The notes below the pieces were generated by a model. That model was not told where the DNA came from and did not search any database. It saw only the letters and a program-made list of their open reading frames with translations. From Pirellulales bacterium (GTDB lineage Bacteria > Planctomycetota > Planctomycetia > Pirellulales > Lacipirellulaceae), in assembly GCA_019636345.1 (NCBI GenBank), contig JAHBXQ010000012.1:58607-122606 (forward strand): DNA of 64,000 nt, in the 5' to 3' direction. The first letter of the stretch is position 1. Each line of letters begins with the position of its first letter. This document shows positions 10,473 to 20,636 of the stretch, in pieces. Made by a program: the position numbers and the translations under genes.

Positions 10473-10646
10473 TGTCGACCGTCCCTTCGACGCCGCGACC
10501 TAAGCCGTCGCCGTGCCGTCGCTGCTTGCCATGATGTGAAAATACTGAGATGAGATTGCAGCGCGTTCCCGGCCCTTGCGAGGTTCGACGACGAGGAAAG
10601 CGCCAAGACCGCCGCCAACCGCCGCGGGGAGATCGCGACGAGGCGG

Positions 10647-12131
10647 CTACGGCCGCTCCTGGGGCGCGGCGAATCGACCGCGCAGCACGCTGACGCGGAT
10701 GTCGTTGTAATCGTCGTCGATCTTGGAATCCTCGAACCCCAGGATGTCAAAGCCCGTTTGCTCGTACAGGATACGGCGACTCGATTCCTTCCAGACGGCC
10801 TCGCAATCCTCTCCCTCGCCGCACGGCTCTCGATGGGCGCCGACGATCAGCACGTCGCGCGGGGTCGTCGAGTCGTTGAAGACGGCCGCTGCGCCAAGAT
10901 TGAGCGAGTCGATCGAGGCGGACTTGTTCGAGGTCGCCCATTCGACCTCTCCGGTCGTCGCATCGACCAGGAACAGACCGTTTTCCAGGCGGGCCTCCGA
11001 GGCGACCTTCACCAGGATCGCGTCGCCGGGCCCCAAGGCGATCCGATGAGGCTTGCCGTCGATCGAGGGCGTCCCCTCGACGAGTCCGACGTCCGAACCG
11101 ACGACCCGCAACCCGGTTCGCGGCGTCTTTGGGTTCGTCGCATAGGACACGAACAACGTCGCTGCGAGATCGTCGTAATCCTCGTGGCTCACCTTCGCCG
11201 ACTTCGCGGGAGCGTCCTCCCAGCCGATGTGGATGACGTCCTCCCGCTGCAGCAGCACGGCCATTTCGCTCACCTGCCACTCGTGGGACGCATCCTCTGA
11301 GGAGTTCTTATGCGACCCGGTCAGCAAAAAGTAGCGCGGCGACGGGGTCGTGTTGATCTCCGACCATCTGCCCAAAACTCCGTAGCGACGATTCGACGCC
11401 CGCGGATTTGCGTGGAGCGGCCGCGGACCGACCCCGGAGTTCGTGAAGGTCGCCTTCCGCACGGCGTGGTCGCCGCGCGAGGTGATCTCGGCGACCGACA
11501 GACAGTTTTCGCTCGTAGCGTCGAAGGTCGCGACCAGTTCGACGGTCGCCCCGGGAGGGAGACAGAACAGATAGCCGTCCGCCTCGCGATCTTGCTTGAC
11601 GGGAAGCGAAATCGATCCGCCGTCGATCGCCGAGATCGGCTGCCACAACCCCGCGTCGTCCGAGAACGTCGGCCCGTCCCATGAGACGTGGGTGATCGTC
11701 GGGACGCGGTCGACCGTCCAGTGTTGAGACGTCGTGGCCTCCGCGACCGGGGCCGCACCATGCTCGGGACCGGCGAGGCGACTCCACAGCGTCATGCCCA
11801 CGGCGACCAGCGCAATCGCCGCAGCGATGCGAAGCGGCTGTGCGGCCCGATGTTCCAACCGATCGGCGGCCTTTCGCCCGCCAGTCCACAGGCGGGGCTT
11901 CAACCAATGCAGCATCGAGCCGGCCCGCGTCGGCGGCGCGGCGGCTTGCCGGTCTCCGCCGATCGCCACGCCGAGCGCCACATGGGTGCTGACAAGCTGC
12001 CAATACCTCGACTGCAGTTCCGCGTCGTCGATCAGCAGTTCCTCCAGCCGATGCAATTCCTGCTCCGACGGGCCGTCGTCCAACAGCGCGGAGACCAAGC
12101 GGTCCAATTCGTGCTCGTCTTTCAGATCCAT
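10647..12131 (-). CDS. FecR-like single-pass membrane protein, probable partner of the adjacent ECF sigma factor
   Basis: Protein of 494 residues. The first 55 residues (LDRLVSALLDDG, then HRLEELLIDDAELQSRYWQL) resemble the cytoplasmic N-terminus of planctomycete FecR-type anti-sigma proteins. One membrane helix follows at about 100-119. The large external part has no domain I can name with confidence; its C-terminus (GFEDSKIDDDYNDIRV) resembles the calcium-site motif of DUF4114-type domains. The gene starts 84 bases after the sigma-factor stop codon, so the two are probably co-transcribed. Inference: it senses an external signal and controls the sigma factor. The function is by analogy with FecI/FecR-like pairs, not proven. 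Confidence 0.75.
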   Translation of the reverse strand: MDLKDEHELDRLVSALLDDGPSEQELHRLEELLIDDAELQSRYWQLVSTHVALGVAIGGDRQAAAPPTRAGSMLHWLKPRLWTGGRKAADRLEHRAAQPLRIAAAIALVAVGMTLWSRLAGPEHGAAPVAEATTSQHWTVDRVPTITHVSWDGPTFSDDAGLWQPISAIDGGSISLPVKQDREADGYLFCLPPGATVELVATFDATSENCLSVAEITSRGDHAVRKATFTNSGVGPRPLHANPRASNRRYGVLGRWSEINTTPSPRYFLLTGSHKNSSEDASHEWQVSEMAVLLQREDVIHIGWEDAPAKSAKVSHEDYDDLAATLFVSYATNPKTPRTGLRVVGSDVGLVEGTPSIDGKPHRIALGPGDAILVKVASEARLENGLFLVDATTGEVEWATSNKSASIDSLNLGAAAVFNDSTTPRDVLIVGAHREPCGEGEDCEAVWKESSRRILYEQTGFDILGFEDSKIDDDYNDIRVSVLRGRFAAPQERP

Positions 12132-12215
12132 CGTCGTGCCATTTGGGAGTGAGAGCGTGGCGGCGGTCGGTCGGGCCGAGCGTCGCGCCCGGCGGTCGAC
12201 ACGGATCGAAGCTCG

Positions 12216-12860
12216 CTACGCCTCGTGCAGGAGTCGTCCCTCGATGCAAGCCCGCAACAAGCGCCGCGCGCGAAGCAACGCGCCTTTGACGGCGGACGGG
12301 GATTTGCCAAGGTGGCCGGAGAGCTTCTGAATCGAATAATCGCCGTCGTAGCGCAGTCGCAGCAAGTCGTAGTCGCTTTCTCGCAGCTTCTTCAAACACT
12401 CCCGCATCGCAACAATCGTCGAATCCATGTCCGCGGTCGACTCGTGTCGCTCGGCAAGCTGCTCGACGATTTCGCCGCTGAACACCAGCTTTTCGCGGCT
12501 CCGATCGCGGAGATAGGCCCGGACCTTCCAGTAGGCGATCTTCGTGGCCCAGGCCTCGAAGTTCGTGCCGAACGTGAACTCGTCGAACTTCTCCCAGAGG
12601 ATCAGGTTCGTTTCCTGGAGGATGTTGCTCGCCTCTTCGGGATTGCCCGTCAGCGCCGTGACGTATCGCAGCAGTCCCAACTGGGCCTTGGTCAACAACT
12701 GGACGAACTCGCTGCGAGCGTGCTCGTTGCGAACGGGGTCGACGCGGTCGAGATCGGCGCGGTCCGAAGGGGAACTGTCCATCGTTTCAATCGCCGGCAA
12801 ATCGGAGTCGAGGTCGACGCCGGCCGTCCTAAAGCCCGGATAGACGAGGGGTCGTTTCAT
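12216..12860 (-). CDS. ECF RNA polymerase sigma factor (Rhodopirellula/Verrucomicrobium group)
   Basis: Extracytoplasmic-function sigma-70 factor of 214 residues. Region 2 is clear (LLRYVTALTGNPEEASNILQ, then NFEAWATKIAYWKVRAYLRD). Region 4 ends in a helix-turn-helix (YSIQKLSGHLGKSPSAVKGA, then LLRARRLLRACI). It lacks the conserved NPEE-proximal Asp seen in many ECF factors but fits the planctomycete family in which such factors pair with FecR-like membrane proteins. The first 26 residues may be an over-extension: an ATG at 12782 is the alternative start, and neither start has a convincing ribosome binding site. It likely directs transcription of nearby surface-protein genes; no target promoter could be identified. 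Confidence 0.88.
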   Translation of the reverse strand: MKRPLVYPGFRTAGVDLDSDLPAIETMDSSPSDRADLDRVDPVRNEHARSEFVQLLTKAQLGLLRYVTALTGNPEEASNILQETNLILWEKFDEFTFGTNFEAWATKIAYWKVRAYLRDRSREKLVFSGEIVEQLAERHESTADMDSTIVAMRECLKKLRESDYDLLRLRYDGDYSIQKLSGHLGKSPSAVKGALLRARRLLRACIEGRLLHEA

Positions 12861-13332
12861 TGGTTGATATCTGCCCGCGCAAGTTCCCCGCAGTATTAAG
12901 ATACCGTGAGCGCGGGTTCAGGTTGCGCAAGGCCTCCCGAAAAGTCCCGCCGAAACGGGATTTTAGCGCCCGGCCCGACCGTCGGCCGGGCGAACGGACG
13001 GCGACTCGCCGGCGCGCTTCTGCGCCAATTCTTCACAGAACATGCGAGAATACGCGGGCTTTTCCAGGAATCGTCGCGCGGACTGCGCAACCGCCTAGCC
13101 GTCGTTGGTATGACAAGTACGAGGAGGCGGTCTGTTCTCGCCAAGCATGTCTGACGGGCGACCTGCCGGATCGCAGGGAGGGCGTCGTCGGGCGGTTTCG
13201 CGGGGAGGGGCAGCAGGCCGCCTCCCTTGCGGACCATCGCTGGCGTTCGCCTGCCGAACGCAGGCCCTCTATTCAAGGTTATTTCTTCCGTAACGTCCCT
13301 TCGCGACATCCGGCAAGGGAGCGAGGCGAGGA
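12861..13332. other. Divergent intergenic region with a GC-rich hairpin
   Basis: This 472-bp region separates the sigma factor (minus) from the DUF1559 gene (plus), so both promoters should lie here. A perfect 8-bp inverted repeat (GCCCGGCC at 12968-12975, GGCCGGGC at 12984-12991) could form a leader hairpin in the sigma-factor transcript. A purine-rich ribosome binding site (GAGGCGAGGA) ends just before 13333. No open frame is credible. Confidence 0.5.
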
Positions 13333-14418
13333 ATGGAACGCTCGGAGGATCTCGTGGTCTCAGGTGCTCGATCGATGGACCGTCAATCTGCTGTTCGAGT
13401 CGCGAAGCGTGGCTTTACGCTCGTAGAACTGTTGGTGGTGATCGCCATCATCGGCGTGCTCATCGCATTGCTCCTTCCCGCCATCCAGGCGGCACGAGAA
13501 TCGGCCCGGCGATCCCAATGCACCACGAACCTCAAGAATCTGACCCTCGGGATGCTCAATCATGAAAGCGCGTCGGGGTCCTGGCCCGCTTCGGGTTGGT
13601 CGGGGCGGTGGACCGGCGATCCTGATCGCGGCAGCGGAGCCAAGCAACCGGGGTCCTGGCTGTTCGCAACGTTGCCGTACATCGAGGCGCAGGCTCTGCA
13701 TGACATGGGCAAGGGCCTCACGGGCGCCGCCCGCACGACGGCCCTGCAACAGCGGGACTCGACCCCGCTGAATCTCGCCAATTGTCCCTCCCGCCGTAGC
13801 GGAGGCCCCTACCCGTACCCGCACGGACAAGCGGCTCTCACCGGCAACGGCACGGGCGGGGTGATCGAGTACACGTTCACGCTGGCGGCCCGCGGCGACT
13901 ACGCCGTCAATGTCGGCGACGAAACCGGGTTCGATTCCCGGTGCATCACCATCGCGCCGACGCAGTACAACGCAGTGGTCGCCGGATTTCCGCCGACGAT
14001 CGACGAGTTCACCGGCGTGTCGTTTTGCGGCAACGCGGTCCCCAGCCGCGCCATCTCCGACGGGCTGAGCTACACCATGGCCCTCGGCGAAAAGTGGGTT
14101 CCGCGCGATCAGGTCGACACGGGGCTGTACAAAGGGGACGACTGGGCCATGTTCGTCGGGTTCCAGGACGACCTGGTCCGTTCCGTCTACTACAACAATC
14201 GCGACGCCGACCATGTCCCGCAGCCGGACGGGGCCGATTTGAGCGCCCTGACCGATCTGAATCGTCGCGAGCTCTTCGGGAGTTCGCATCCCGGGGGATG
14301 TCTCGTCTCGATGTGCGACGGGTCCGTGACCCTCGTCTCGTTCGACGTCGATCCTGAACAGTTCCGCCAAATGGGGCACCGCGACGACGGCGGCCAACCC
14401 AAGGCCAGCCGCCGCTAG
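13333..14418 (+). CDS. DUF1559 prepilin-like protein
   Basis: Protein of 361 residues with a type IV pilin-like N-terminus: [20 protein letters not shown] then [17 protein letters not shown], which is the prepilin cleavage/methylation motif followed by the start of DUF1559. DUF1559 proteins are highly expanded in planctomycetes and are thought to be secreted pseudopilins; their role is unknown. The C-terminus has the family's typical [18 protein letters not shown] motif. The ATG at 13333 is preferred over the one at 13375 because of the GAGGCGAGGA just upstream. It stands 100 bp before two PEP-CTERM genes on the same strand and divergent from the sigma factor. Confidence 0.92.
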   Translation: MERSEDLVVSGARSMDRQSAVRVAKRGFTLVELLVVIAIIGVLIALLLPAIQAARESARRSQCTTNLKNLTLGMLNHESASGSWPASGWSGRWTGDPDRGSGAKQPGSWLFATLPYIEAQALHDMGKGLTGAARTTALQQRDSTPLNLANCPSRRSGGPYPYPHGQAALTGNGTGGVIEYTFTLAARGDYAVNVGDETGFDSRCITIAPTQYNAVVAGFPPTIDEFTGVSFCGNAVPSRAISDGLSYTMALGEKWVPRDQVDTGLYKGDDWAMFVGFQDDLVRSVYYNNRDADHVPQPDGADLSALTDLNRRELFGSSHPGGCLVSMCDGSVTLVSFDVDPEQFRQMGHRDDGGQPKASRR

Positions 14419-14518
14419 GCGCTCGGCCCCGGCGCCGTTCCCGATGAACGCTTCGCTCGCTCGGCGAGCTCCAATTGAGAAGTCGCAGCCAGATCTGATT
14501 ACGCGAGGGAGATCACAG

Positions 14519-15982
14519 ATGAGGATTCAAGCGGTCGCGAAGCTTGGTTTCGCGTGGGCGCTGCTCGCCCTGACGCCGTCGGCCGAGGGCCAGACCTTGG
14601 TGCACTTGTGGGCGTTCGACCAGCCGTTCGGATTGACCCAAACGTTTCCCGACAGTTCCGGCAACGGCCACACCGGCGTCGGGGCGGGCGAAATCGTGCC
14701 CGGCCGGTTCGGCAACGCCGTCATGCTCCTCCCCGGCAGCAATCCTCTGACCGGCGGCATCGGAGACGGCGTCGACTGGGTTGATCCGACCCCTGAAAAC
14801 ACCGCTCTGCCCGTCGGGCGGACCGACTCCTGGACGATCAACGTTTGGACGAGCTTCGTCTCTCCCCCGGGATCGCTCGAGTACATCGCCGGCTTCGGGA
14901 TCGACGACCAGGAGACCAGCGGCAACAGCTTCAAGGCCCGATCGATCATGGCCTTTCCCAACTTCCACTTCTGGGGGGCGACGGTCGACCTTGACGCCGG
15001 GTTCCCGTATCCCTCCGACGGCTCGTGGCATATGTCGACCGCGACCTACAACGGCGCGACGACCGAATTGACCATGTACTATGACGGCATCCGCGTTGCG
15101 TCGAGGGTGTTCGGCGGAACGGGGCCGTTCCTCGACGCCCCGGCCGAGGTTCATGCCGGCAACCCCTCCAATTGGAACGAGGAGTTCGACGGCACGATCG
15201 ACGAATTCGGGATCTGGAACGGCGCTCTCTCGCCGGCCCAGATCGGCGGGTTGTTTCTCCACAACAATATCGCTCAACCGCAGAACCTTCAGCCGACCGC
15301 GGCGGTCAATCGTGCGACGGGGCACATCACGCTCAGTAATCTTACCCTCGCCAGCATCAACGATTTCGTCGGCTATCAGATCACCTCCGCGGCCGGGGCG
15401 CTCGACGCCGGGCCATGGGTGAAGATCACCGGCAATCTCGACCAAGGCATGGGGGCGACGCCAATCGACTCCGGTCCCTGGTCCGTGACCTCCTCGACCG
15501 ATTTCCAACTCTCCGAAGGCGATCAAGGAGCCCCGGCCGGGACGTTTCACCTCGGACAAACGATCGACTTCGGCGCCATCTGGAAGAAGTCCTCGATCGA
15601 GGACGTCGTGGTCAAGCTGTTCACCAACGACGGAGTCACGGCCAAGACGCTCGACGTGCTCGTCTCTTACACCGGCACGCCGTACTCGCGGAGCGATCTC
15701 GACACGAACGGCGTCCTCGACCTGAACGATTGGCAGATCTTCTCCGCCAACGGATTCACGAGTCTGACCGGCTTGTCCCGCGTCAACGCCGCACTCCGCG
15801 GCGATCTCGACGGCGACGGCGACAACGATCGGCTTGACTTTCGGCAGTTCCGCGCCGACTACATCGCCGCGCACGGCGAAGCGGCGTTCGCCGCGTTGCT
15901 CGCGGCCGTTCCCGAGCCGTCGACTGCCGTCGGCATGGCGATCCTGGGCGTCGTCGCTCTTGGATTCTACAGGAAACGCTAA
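14519..15982 (+). CDS. LamG/concanavalin-like PEP-CTERM protein
   Basis: Exported protein of 487 residues. The ATG at 14519 follows GAGGGAG and opens into a signal peptide (IQAVAKLGFAWALLALTPSA). Residues of about 25-265 look like a LamG/concanavalin A-like lectin-glucanase sandwich (HLWAFDQPF, DSSGNGHTG, then GTIDEFGIWNGALSPAQI near the end of the fold). A second beta-rich region follows. Near the C-terminus are two dockerin-like segments (SDLDTNGVLDLNDWQIF and RGDLDGDGDNDRLDFRQF), and the protein ends with VPEPSTAVGMAILGVVALGF then YRKR, a PEP-CTERM anchor. Probable surface carbohydrate-binding protein; the ligand is unknown. Confidence 0.88.
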   Translation: MRIQAVAKLGFAWALLALTPSAEGQTLVHLWAFDQPFGLTQTFPDSSGNGHTGVGAGEIVPGRFGNAVMLLPGSNPLTGGIGDGVDWVDPTPENTALPVGRTDSWTINVWTSFVSPPGSLEYIAGFGIDDQETSGNSFKARSIMAFPNFHFWGATVDLDAGFPYPSDGSWHMSTATYNGATTELTMYYDGIRVASRVFGGTGPFLDAPAEVHAGNPSNWNEEFDGTIDEFGIWNGALSPAQIGGLFLHNNIAQPQNLQPTAAVNRATGHITLSNLTLASINDFVGYQITSAAGALDAGPWVKITGNLDQGMGATPIDSGPWSVTSSTDFQLSEGDQGAPAGTFHLGQTIDFGAIWKKSSIEDVVVKLFTNDGVTAKTLDVLVSYTGTPYSRSDLDTNGVLDLNDWQIFSANGFTSLTGLSRVNAALRGDLDGDGDNDRLDFRQFRADYIAAHGEAAFAALLAAVPEPSTAVGMAILGVVALGFYRKR

Positions 15983-16077
15983 GCGAATAGTTCGATTGGT
16001 CGGCGCGCGGCGGCCAGCCGATGCGTTCGGCGCCGGTCGTCGCTGAGACATCACAAGCTACCCATGAGGTAATCATC

Positions 16078-17943
16078 GTGACAACGCGATTGCAGCAATA
16101 CGTTCGGCGGCTGTTGACCGTCGCCCTGGCGGTCGTCGCCGCACCCCAGGCAGACTCATGCGCCGCGACGTGGGGGGGAGGGATCGGTTCCTACACCACG
16201 GGCTCGAACTGGATCGGAGGCGTCGTTCCCTCGGGCGCCGAGACCGTGACGATCTCCTCCGGTCAGGCGACCTACTCCGGCAACCTCAGCCGCGCGGCCG
16301 CCACGACAATCGACGGCAGCGGCGAGTTGGTCGTCAACGGCCGCTTGGTCAACGCCCAAAACGGCGCCGCCGTTTTGACGGTCGCGGGCAACGGCGTATT
16401 GACTCAGGTTGGCGAGTACTTCCTCGTCAGCACCAGCAACGTCGACGGGGCGATCAATCAGACGGGCGGCACGGTCAACGCGACGATCAGTCGCGGCTTC
16501 TTCCTGACCGACGGCGCCGCGGGCAACCCGGGGACGGGCACGTACAATGCCCTCGGCGGGGTGCTCAACGCCGCGCTGGTTTCGACCTCGGGCGACAATC
16601 TGCACAACTTCCAGGCCGGTCGCCGCGGGGCCAACGACGCCTTCAACGTCAACGGCGGCGACGTGAATTTCACGACCGGCTCCGCCAATCGCCGGATTTA
16701 CTTCAGTCAGAACTCGAAACTGCAAGTCGACAGCGGCGTCTACAGCGCGACCGGCTTCCAGCACTTTGTGATCGGCTATGGCACCAGCGTCGCCGGCGGA
16801 AATCTCAGCGGCACGGCGCGGATGCTCGTCAACGGCGGCACGACGAACATCGTTTTGTCTCCCACGGGGATCTTCACCGTTTCCGACGGCCAGAGCGGCG
16901 TCGTTCAAGTCTCCGGCGGCGCGCTCAACGTCACCGGACGCATGGTGATCGGCGGCGACGTGACCGCCAACAACAACGTCGGCCGCGGCGACGTCGTTCA
17001 AACCGGCGGCACGGTCGGCGTCTCCGGCGAGATCGCCATGGGGGTCAACGCCCCGGGGACCTACCGCATTTCCGGGGGCACGCTCAACGCCGGCAGCCTC
17101 GCCCAAGGGGGGCAGATCGATTCGTTTTTCGGCTTCGAGGGAGGGACCGTCGTTCTCGACGGCAACGTGACCACGGTTCTCAACGAATCCTGGTTCGCCG
17201 CTCCCTATGGCGCCACAGCCGCCTACAACGGGGGGACGGACAAGACGACGATCACTCGCAACCCGGCCATCCAGGGCATTCGCCTGGAAGTGAACACGCA
17301 AACCGGCGAAGCGAAGATTCGCAATCCGAACGGCGCGTTTGCGTTCACGACCGACTACTACGAAATCCGCAGCGCCCAGGGCGCCTTGATCAAGGCGAAC
17401 TGGAACAGCCTCGACGACCAAATCCCCGATGGCGGTCTCGTCGCCGGCGACTATAACGGTGACGGCGTCGCCAACGGCAGCGACTTCCTGCGGTGGCAGC
17501 GCCAGTTCGGCACGGCGGCGGTTCCCCCCGGCAGCGGCGCCGACGGCAACGGCAACGGCGTCGTCGACGCGGCCGACCTCGGCGTTTGGAAAACGAATTA
17601 CGGCTCCTCCGGCGGCGGCATCGGCAGCGGGTGGACCGAGGCCGGGGGCTCGAACTCCAATCTCCTCGCCGAGTACTTTCTCGACGCCAGCAGTTACACG
17701 CTCGCCGCCAACGCGTCGCTCAGCTTGGGCAACATCTTCAACACCGCGACGTTCGGCGTCGGCAACCCCGGCGACCTCACGTTCGGCATCGAGACGCCTA
17801 GCGGCTACTTGGTCAACGCCGAAGTCGTTTACGTGAACCCCGGCCCGGCCGTCGGCGCCTCGGCGGCCGTCCCCGAGCCCGCTGCGATCGTTCTCGGCGC
17901 GACCCTCGGAGCCGCCTTGCTTGCCCTGCGCCGGCGCGGCTGA
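16078..17943 (+). CDS. Beta-helix/beta-strand-repeat PEP-CTERM protein with dockerin-like motif
   Basis: Secreted protein of about 621 residues. I chose the GTG at 16078 because GAGGT lies 7 bases upstream and it opens directly into a signal peptide ([19 protein letters not shown]); the longer frame begins at 16021. The body is built of glycine- and asparagine-rich repeats with a recurring QTGGTV / SGGALNV / SGGTLNA pattern, as in passenger domains made of a right-handed beta-helix. A dockerin-type pair follows ([20 protein letters not shown] and [19 protein letters not shown]), then the anchor [20 protein letters not shown] and RRRG. The protein probably forms an extended surface structure; no enzyme motif is visible. 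Confidence 0.87.
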   Translation: MTTRLQQYVRRLLTVALAVVAAPQADSCAATWGGGIGSYTTGSNWIGGVVPSGAETVTISSGQATYSGNLSRAAATTIDGSGELVVNGRLVNAQNGAAVLTVAGNGVLTQVGEYFLVSTSNVDGAINQTGGTVNATISRGFFLTDGAAGNPGTGTYNALGGVLNAALVSTSGDNLHNFQAGRRGANDAFNVNGGDVNFTTGSANRRIYFSQNSKLQVDSGVYSATGFQHFVIGYGTSVAGGNLSGTARMLVNGGTTNIVLSPTGIFTVSDGQSGVVQVSGGALNVTGRMVIGGDVTANNNVGRGDVVQTGGTVGVSGEIAMGVNAPGTYRISGGTLNAGSLAQGGQIDSFFGFEGGTVVLDGNVTTVLNESWFAAPYGATAAYNGGTDKTTITRNPAIQGIRLEVNTQTGEAKIRNPNGAFAFTTDYYEIRSAQGALIKANWNSLDDQIPDGGLVAGDYNGDGVANGSDFLRWQRQFGTAAVPPGSGADGNGNGVVDAADLGVWKTNYGSSGGGIGSGWTEAGGSNSNLLAEYFLDASSYTLAANASLSLGNIFNTATFGVGNPGDLTFGIETPSGYLVNAEVVYVNPGPAVGASAAVPEPAAIVLGATLGAALLALRRRG

Positions 17944-18288
17944 CTGATGGTCGTGCACTCTGCTCGTCACGGCTGGGACGCAGCGACGCGGGGCCGTTGG
18001 ACCGGACGTGCCGACGCTGGTTTTGGCGGCTCGGAGGGGCTGACAATCCTCCGAACTCGCCTTCGCCGTTCCGCTGGCGACGTCTGTCTCGGTTGGCACG
18101 GGTCGCCTGCATCAGAGCGGCAAGGCGACGCAGCGAGCGCGAAATCGCACGCCGTGTTCTGAGTCGTCGCCGACGATTCGCGCTCGCGATGCAAACGGCG
18201 GAACGTTTTCACGCCACAGGACGACAAATCGCGTCAAATTGCGGCCGACGCTCGTCACTCTTTCCGGCACGATCGGAACCTCTCCCTC
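17944..18288. other. Intergenic region upstream of the mannose operon, 345 bp
   Basis: No credible gene. It separates the PEP-CTERM gene from the transporter that opens the mannan operon and should contain that operon's promoter. I see no clear -35/-10 pair, and none of the TGYATRCA boxes found at 35-55 kb. Confidence 0.4.
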
Positions 18289-19446
18289 ATGACAAAGACG
18301 ATCGCAATCCTTTTGGCGTTTCTGGTGATGGGGGTCGCGGACGCGATGGGTCCCTTGTCGGACGCGGTGAAGGGGAACTATCAAGTCAGCAGCACGACGG
18401 CGACGATGTTGTCGTTCTTCGTGTTCATCGCGTTCGCCGTGTTCAGCGTCCCGGGGGGCTTGCTGGCGGCGCGGATCGGGAAGAAAAAGCTGCTGCTCTT
18501 GGGGCTGGGGCTGAACGTCCTGGCGATGCTCGTCCCGACGGTCGTGAACCCGGGGTTCGCCGTGTTGCTGGGCTGCATCTTTCTGCTGGGGATCGGCACG
18601 ACGTTTTTGCAGGTGGCCGGCAACCCGATCATGCGCGACGTGAGCAGCGAGGGCGCCTACAGCCGCAACCTCGCCCTGGCGCAAGGGATCAAGGGGCTGG
18701 GGAGCGCCACCTCGGCGAAGCTCGTGTTCGCGGCGAGCTCGATTGGCGCGGTCAGCAGCATGGGCTGGCGGGCGCCGTTCCCGCTGTTTCTGTTGTTGAT
18801 GTCGGTCGCGTTCGTGCTCGTGGCGCTCACCAAGGTCAGCGAGACGCAGGTCGACGAGCCGCCCGGAGTCGGCGACAGCCTTGCGCTGCTCAAGGAGCCT
18901 GTCTTTGCGCTGGCCGTGTTGGGCATCTTTCTGTACGTCGGCGCCGAGGCCAGCCTGGGGCGGTTCCTGAAACCGACGTTGGCGAATCTGGGGTTCTCCG
19001 ACGCGGACGCCGCCAGCTACGGCCCGACGATGTTTTTCCTGCTGCTGACGGCCGGTCGGTTGCTGGGGGGCGCCATCCTGACGGTCGTCAGCCCGGTCGC
19101 CTGCTTCCGCGGGTCGGCGCTATTGGGACTGGTCGGGGCCGGGCTCCTGATGACAGGGACCAAGTCGTTGGCCGTGCCGGCGATCGTTTGCGCCGGACTG
19201 GGGTTCGCCAACATCTGGCCGATGCTGTTTTCGATCACGGTGGAGCATCGCCCCGAGCGGGCCAACGAACTGAGCGGCCTGATGTGCATGGCAATCTCCG
19301 GCGGCGCGATCGTCCCGCTCGTCATGGGGCGGCTCGACGACCAGCAATGGGGCCCCCGGGCGTTCCTCGTGCCGGCCGTGTGCTTCGTCTACCTGCTGGT
19401 CATTTCGCTCAAGAGCGCCCGCGACCCGGCGTCGCAAACCTCCTGA
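18289..19446 (+). CDS. FHS-family MFS sugar transporter
   Basis: Inner-membrane transporter of 385 residues with about 12 hydrophobic helices. The start (GVADAMGPLSDAVKGNY) and the segment FLQVAGNPIMRDV then SRNLALAQGIKGLG match the fucose/galactose/glucose:H+ symporter (FHS/FucP) branch of the major facilitator superfamily; GKKKLLLLGLGLN is the usual cytoplasmic loop. It opens a four-gene run with ROK kinase, GH125 and GH92, 46 bp before the kinase. Inferred substrate: mannose released by the two mannosidases. Confidence 0.88.
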   Translation: MTKTIAILLAFLVMGVADAMGPLSDAVKGNYQVSSTTATMLSFFVFIAFAVFSVPGGLLAARIGKKKLLLLGLGLNVLAMLVPTVVNPGFAVLLGCIFLLGIGTTFLQVAGNPIMRDVSSEGAYSRNLALAQGIKGLGSATSAKLVFAASSIGAVSSMGWRAPFPLFLLLMSVAFVLVALTKVSETQVDEPPGVGDSLALLKEPVFALAVLGIFLYVGAEASLGRFLKPTLANLGFSDADAASYGPTMFFLLLTAGRLLGGAILTVVSPVACFRGSALLGLVGAGLLMTGTKSLAVPAIVCAGLGFANIWPMLFSITVEHRPERANELSGLMCMAISGGAIVPLVMGRLDDQQWGPRAFLVPAVCFVYLLVISLKSARDPASQTS

Positions 19447-19492
19447 CTTCGCCCGCGCCGCGACTGGTGCGCCATCCCACGGAGACATCTGG

Positions 19493-20602
19493 ATGAACTG
19501 GGAGACGGACGAACGGATCGTACTGACCCTCGATGCGGGGGGGACGAACTTCGCGTTCTCGGCCGTGCAAAGGGGCCGACAGATCGTCGGTCCGATCGTC
19601 CTGCCGGCCGAGGGGCGCGATCGGGACAAGAGTCTCGCGAACATCGTCGCCGGGTTTCAGCAACTCGTCGACGCGGTCGATCCGTCGCCTGCGGCGATCA
19701 GCTTCGCGTTTCCCGGGCCAGCCGACTATCCGCGGGGGATCATTGACAACGTCGGCAATCTGCCGGCCTACGGCGGCGGGGTGGCCCTCGGCCCGATGCT
19801 GGCCGACCGCTTCGGCGTGCCGGCGTACATCAACAACGACGGCGACCTGTTCGCCTACGGCGAAGCAATCGCGGGGCTGTTGCCCCGAGTGAACCGGCTG
19901 CTGGCCGAGGCCGGCAGCCCGAAACGCTACCGGAACTTGTTCGCCGTGACGCTGGGGACCGGGTTCGGCGGGGGGATCGTCCGCAACGGCGAACTTTTCC
20001 TCGGCGACAACTCGAACGCCGGCGAGATCTGGATCATGCGGAACAAGCTCGGCCGCGATGCGTTCGCCGAGGAAGGGGCGAGCATCCGCGCCGTGCAGCG
20101 GGCTTACGCTGAAGCCGCTGGGATCGATCCCGCTCAAGCCCCCGCCCCCAAGGCGATCTACGAGATCGGCATGGGTACGGCGCCGGGCGATCAAGCCGCG
20201 GCGCGCATCGCCTATGCGACGCTCGGCGAGTGCGTCGGCGACGCGCTCGCCAACGCGCTGACGCTCGTCGACGGACTGGCGGCGATCGGCGGCGGCCTCG
20301 CAGGGGCGGCGCCCCTGTTCCTGCCGCGGCTCGTCGAGGAACTCAACGGGACGATTGCCAAGTACGACGGCGAGCGGATCCCGCGGCTGGCCCAGCGGGC
20401 GTTCAACCTCGACGATCCTGAGCAGCTCGCGGCGTTCCTCGAGGGCCAGACCAAGGAGATCACGATCCCCGGGTCGACCCGCACGGTCGCGTACGACCCG
20501 CTTAAGCGGATCGGCGTGGGGATCTCGGAACTGGGAGCCAACCAAGCGGTTGCAATCGGGGCCTACGCTTACGCCCTGCAGCAGCTTGATCAACGCACGT
20601 AG
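19493..20602 (+). CDS. ROK-family sugar kinase (probable hexokinase/mannokinase)
   Basis: Cytoplasmic ROK protein of 369 residues, longer than the usual 300 or so. DAGGT (14-18) and GTGFGGG (155-161) are the phosphate-binding motifs and NNDGD (114-118) supplies the expected catalytic Asp. The usual ROK zinc-binding signature is missing: after NAGEI (175-179) the expected His is absent and there is no CxCG cluster. There is no N-terminal DNA-binding domain, so it is a kinase rather than a ROK repressor. The start has GGAG 9 bases upstream. Its place between a sugar transporter and two alpha-mannosidases suggests it phosphorylates imported mannose; other hexoses remain possible. Confidence 0.87.
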   Translation: MNWETDERIVLTLDAGGTNFAFSAVQRGRQIVGPIVLPAEGRDRDKSLANIVAGFQQLVDAVDPSPAAISFAFPGPADYPRGIIDNVGNLPAYGGGVALGPMLADRFGVPAYINNDGDLFAYGEAIAGLLPRVNRLLAEAGSPKRYRNLFAVTLGTGFGGGIVRNGELFLGDNSNAGEIWIMRNKLGRDAFAEEGASIRAVQRAYAEAAGIDPAQAPAPKAIYEIGMGTAPGDQAAARIAYATLGECVGDALANALTLVDGLAAIGGGLAGAAPLFLPRLVEELNGTIAKYDGERIPRLAQRAFNLDDPEQLAAFLEGQTKEITIPGSTRTVAYDPLKRIGVGISELGANQAVAIGAYAYALQQLDQRT

Positions 20603-20636
20603 CTCTGCCTATTCGGCCCTTGAGAGCGGAACCGCC

